Source of the DNA: Sneathiella sp.
GTDB taxonomy: Bacteria; Pseudomonadota; Alphaproteobacteria; Sneathiellales; Sneathiellaceae
NCBI GenBank assembly: GCA_002732675.1
Contig: NVRR01000191.1
Coordinates: 1-6,444, forward strand
Length of the DNA: 6,444 bases
Direction of reading: 5' to 3'
The translations under genes were made by a program, and so were the position numbers. Every line of letters begins with the position of its first letter. Positions within the stretch are counted from its first letter, which is position 1. The notes below the pieces were generated by a model. It was not told the DNA's origin. It saw only the letters and a program-made list of their open reading frames with translations, and searched no databases. Below, in pieces: positions 6,053-6,444 of this stretch.

Positions 6053-6444
6053 TCAGGTTTTCAGCTTTGATCGCGCATCATAATTATGGTTTTCAGACCA
6101 TTTCGTCACCCAATCCTGAAGTTCGTCGTCCTGATCTTCCGGCAAGACAACTTTCAGCCGCACAAGCTGATCTCCGCGTGCGACTTTGCCCGAGCCAGCG
6201 ATCCCCTTGCCTTTAAGACGCAACGTCGAGCCAGTATTGGATCCCGGCGGAACTTTCAAACTAACGGTCCCGTCGACGGTTGGAACTTTTATCTGCGCTC
6301 CCAAAACCGCTTCGGGCAAGCTTACCGGAAGCTCGGTCAGAACATTTCTTCCTTTGCGCTTGAAGAATGCATGGGGCTTGACCGATATCGTAATCAGAAT
6401 ATCACCCGCAGGCGCCCCGCCTTTACCGCCTTCGCCCTGGCCTT
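6053..6444 (-). CDS. DnaJ-family chaperone, C-terminal part (cut by right window edge)
   Basis: The last 129 residues of a DnaJ/CbpA-type co-chaperone, which delivers unfolded substrates to DnaK and stimulates its ATPase. What is visible is the C-terminal substrate-binding region. A glycine-rich GQGEGGKGG stretch and GDILITISVKPHAFFKRKG (13-31 of the visible part) end the first beta domain. PEAVLGAQIKVPTVDG (43-58), VPPGSNTG (64-71) and LRLKGKGI (74-81) form the second beta domain, followed by GDQLVRLKVVLP (90-101) and a short helical tail with Trp111 and Trp115. The J domain, with its HPD motif, and any zinc centre lie off the right edge, so true DnaJ versus the zinc-less CbpA type cannot be decided; its position next to fabI suggests the DnaJ-like paralogue often found there in alphaproteobacteria, not the dnaK-dnaJ copy. 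TGA at 6055-6053 ends it. Confidence 0.92.
   Translation of the reverse strand, partial: GQGEGGKGGAPAGDILITISVKPHAFFKRKGRNVLTELPVSLPEAVLGAQIKVPTVDGTVSLKVPPGSNTGSTLRLKGKGIAGSGKVARGDQLVRLKVVLPEDQDDELQDWVTKWSENHNYDARSKLKT

Overview
The window looks like ordinary core chromosome from a moderate-GC alphaproteobacterium. The evidence is the protein style (a MetRS of the alphaproteobacterial type with a four-cysteine zinc knuckle, and a DusA, FabI and AroC with family-typical motifs) and the dnaJ-like, fabI, aroC gene order on one strand, a linkage I recall from several alphaproteobacteria. I cannot resolve the order or genus from sequence alone.

Layout from left to right. At 1-481 (minus) lies the 5' part of metG, running off the left edge. 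At 482-1002 there is a 521-base gap between the divergent metG and dusA genes; I find no recognisable gene in it, only candidate promoter elements and two short perfect dyads. At 1003-1974 (plus) is a tRNA-dihydrouridine synthase of the DusA type, closed by a strong two-way hairpin terminator shared with the next gene. At 2039-2431 (minus) is a small four-helix DoxX-family membrane protein. It is divergent, across an AT-rich 101-base control region, from a LysR-type regulator at 2533-3417 (plus). A perfect 17-base dyad overlaps the first base of the regulator's start codon, and no ribosome binding site is visible there.

The right half is a minus-strand run, read from right to left: the C-terminal end of a DnaJ-family chaperone (6053-6444, cut by the right edge), fabI (5148-5957), aroC (4034-5107) and an AhpD-like peroxidase-family protein (3424-4002). 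The gaps fabI-aroC (40 bases) and aroC-ahpD-like (31 bases) are short and each downstream gene has its own ribosome binding site, so the last three probably form one operon. A good sigma-70 type promoter candidate lies just upstream of fabI. The operon converges on the LysR gene with only six bases between the stop codons.

Functionally the window mixes translation (MetRS, DusA), essential biosynthesis (FabI in fatty acid elongation, AroC in the shikimate pathway), protein folding (DnaJ family) and a possible redox or stress patch (DoxX protein, LysR regulator, AhpD-like protein). I see no mobile element, CRISPR array, tRNA, rRNA or convincing new system. The most interesting points are the operator-like dyad on the LysR start codon with a possibly leaderless mRNA, the unexplained metG-dusA gap, and the attachment of an AhpD-like gene to the end of a fabI-aroC operon.
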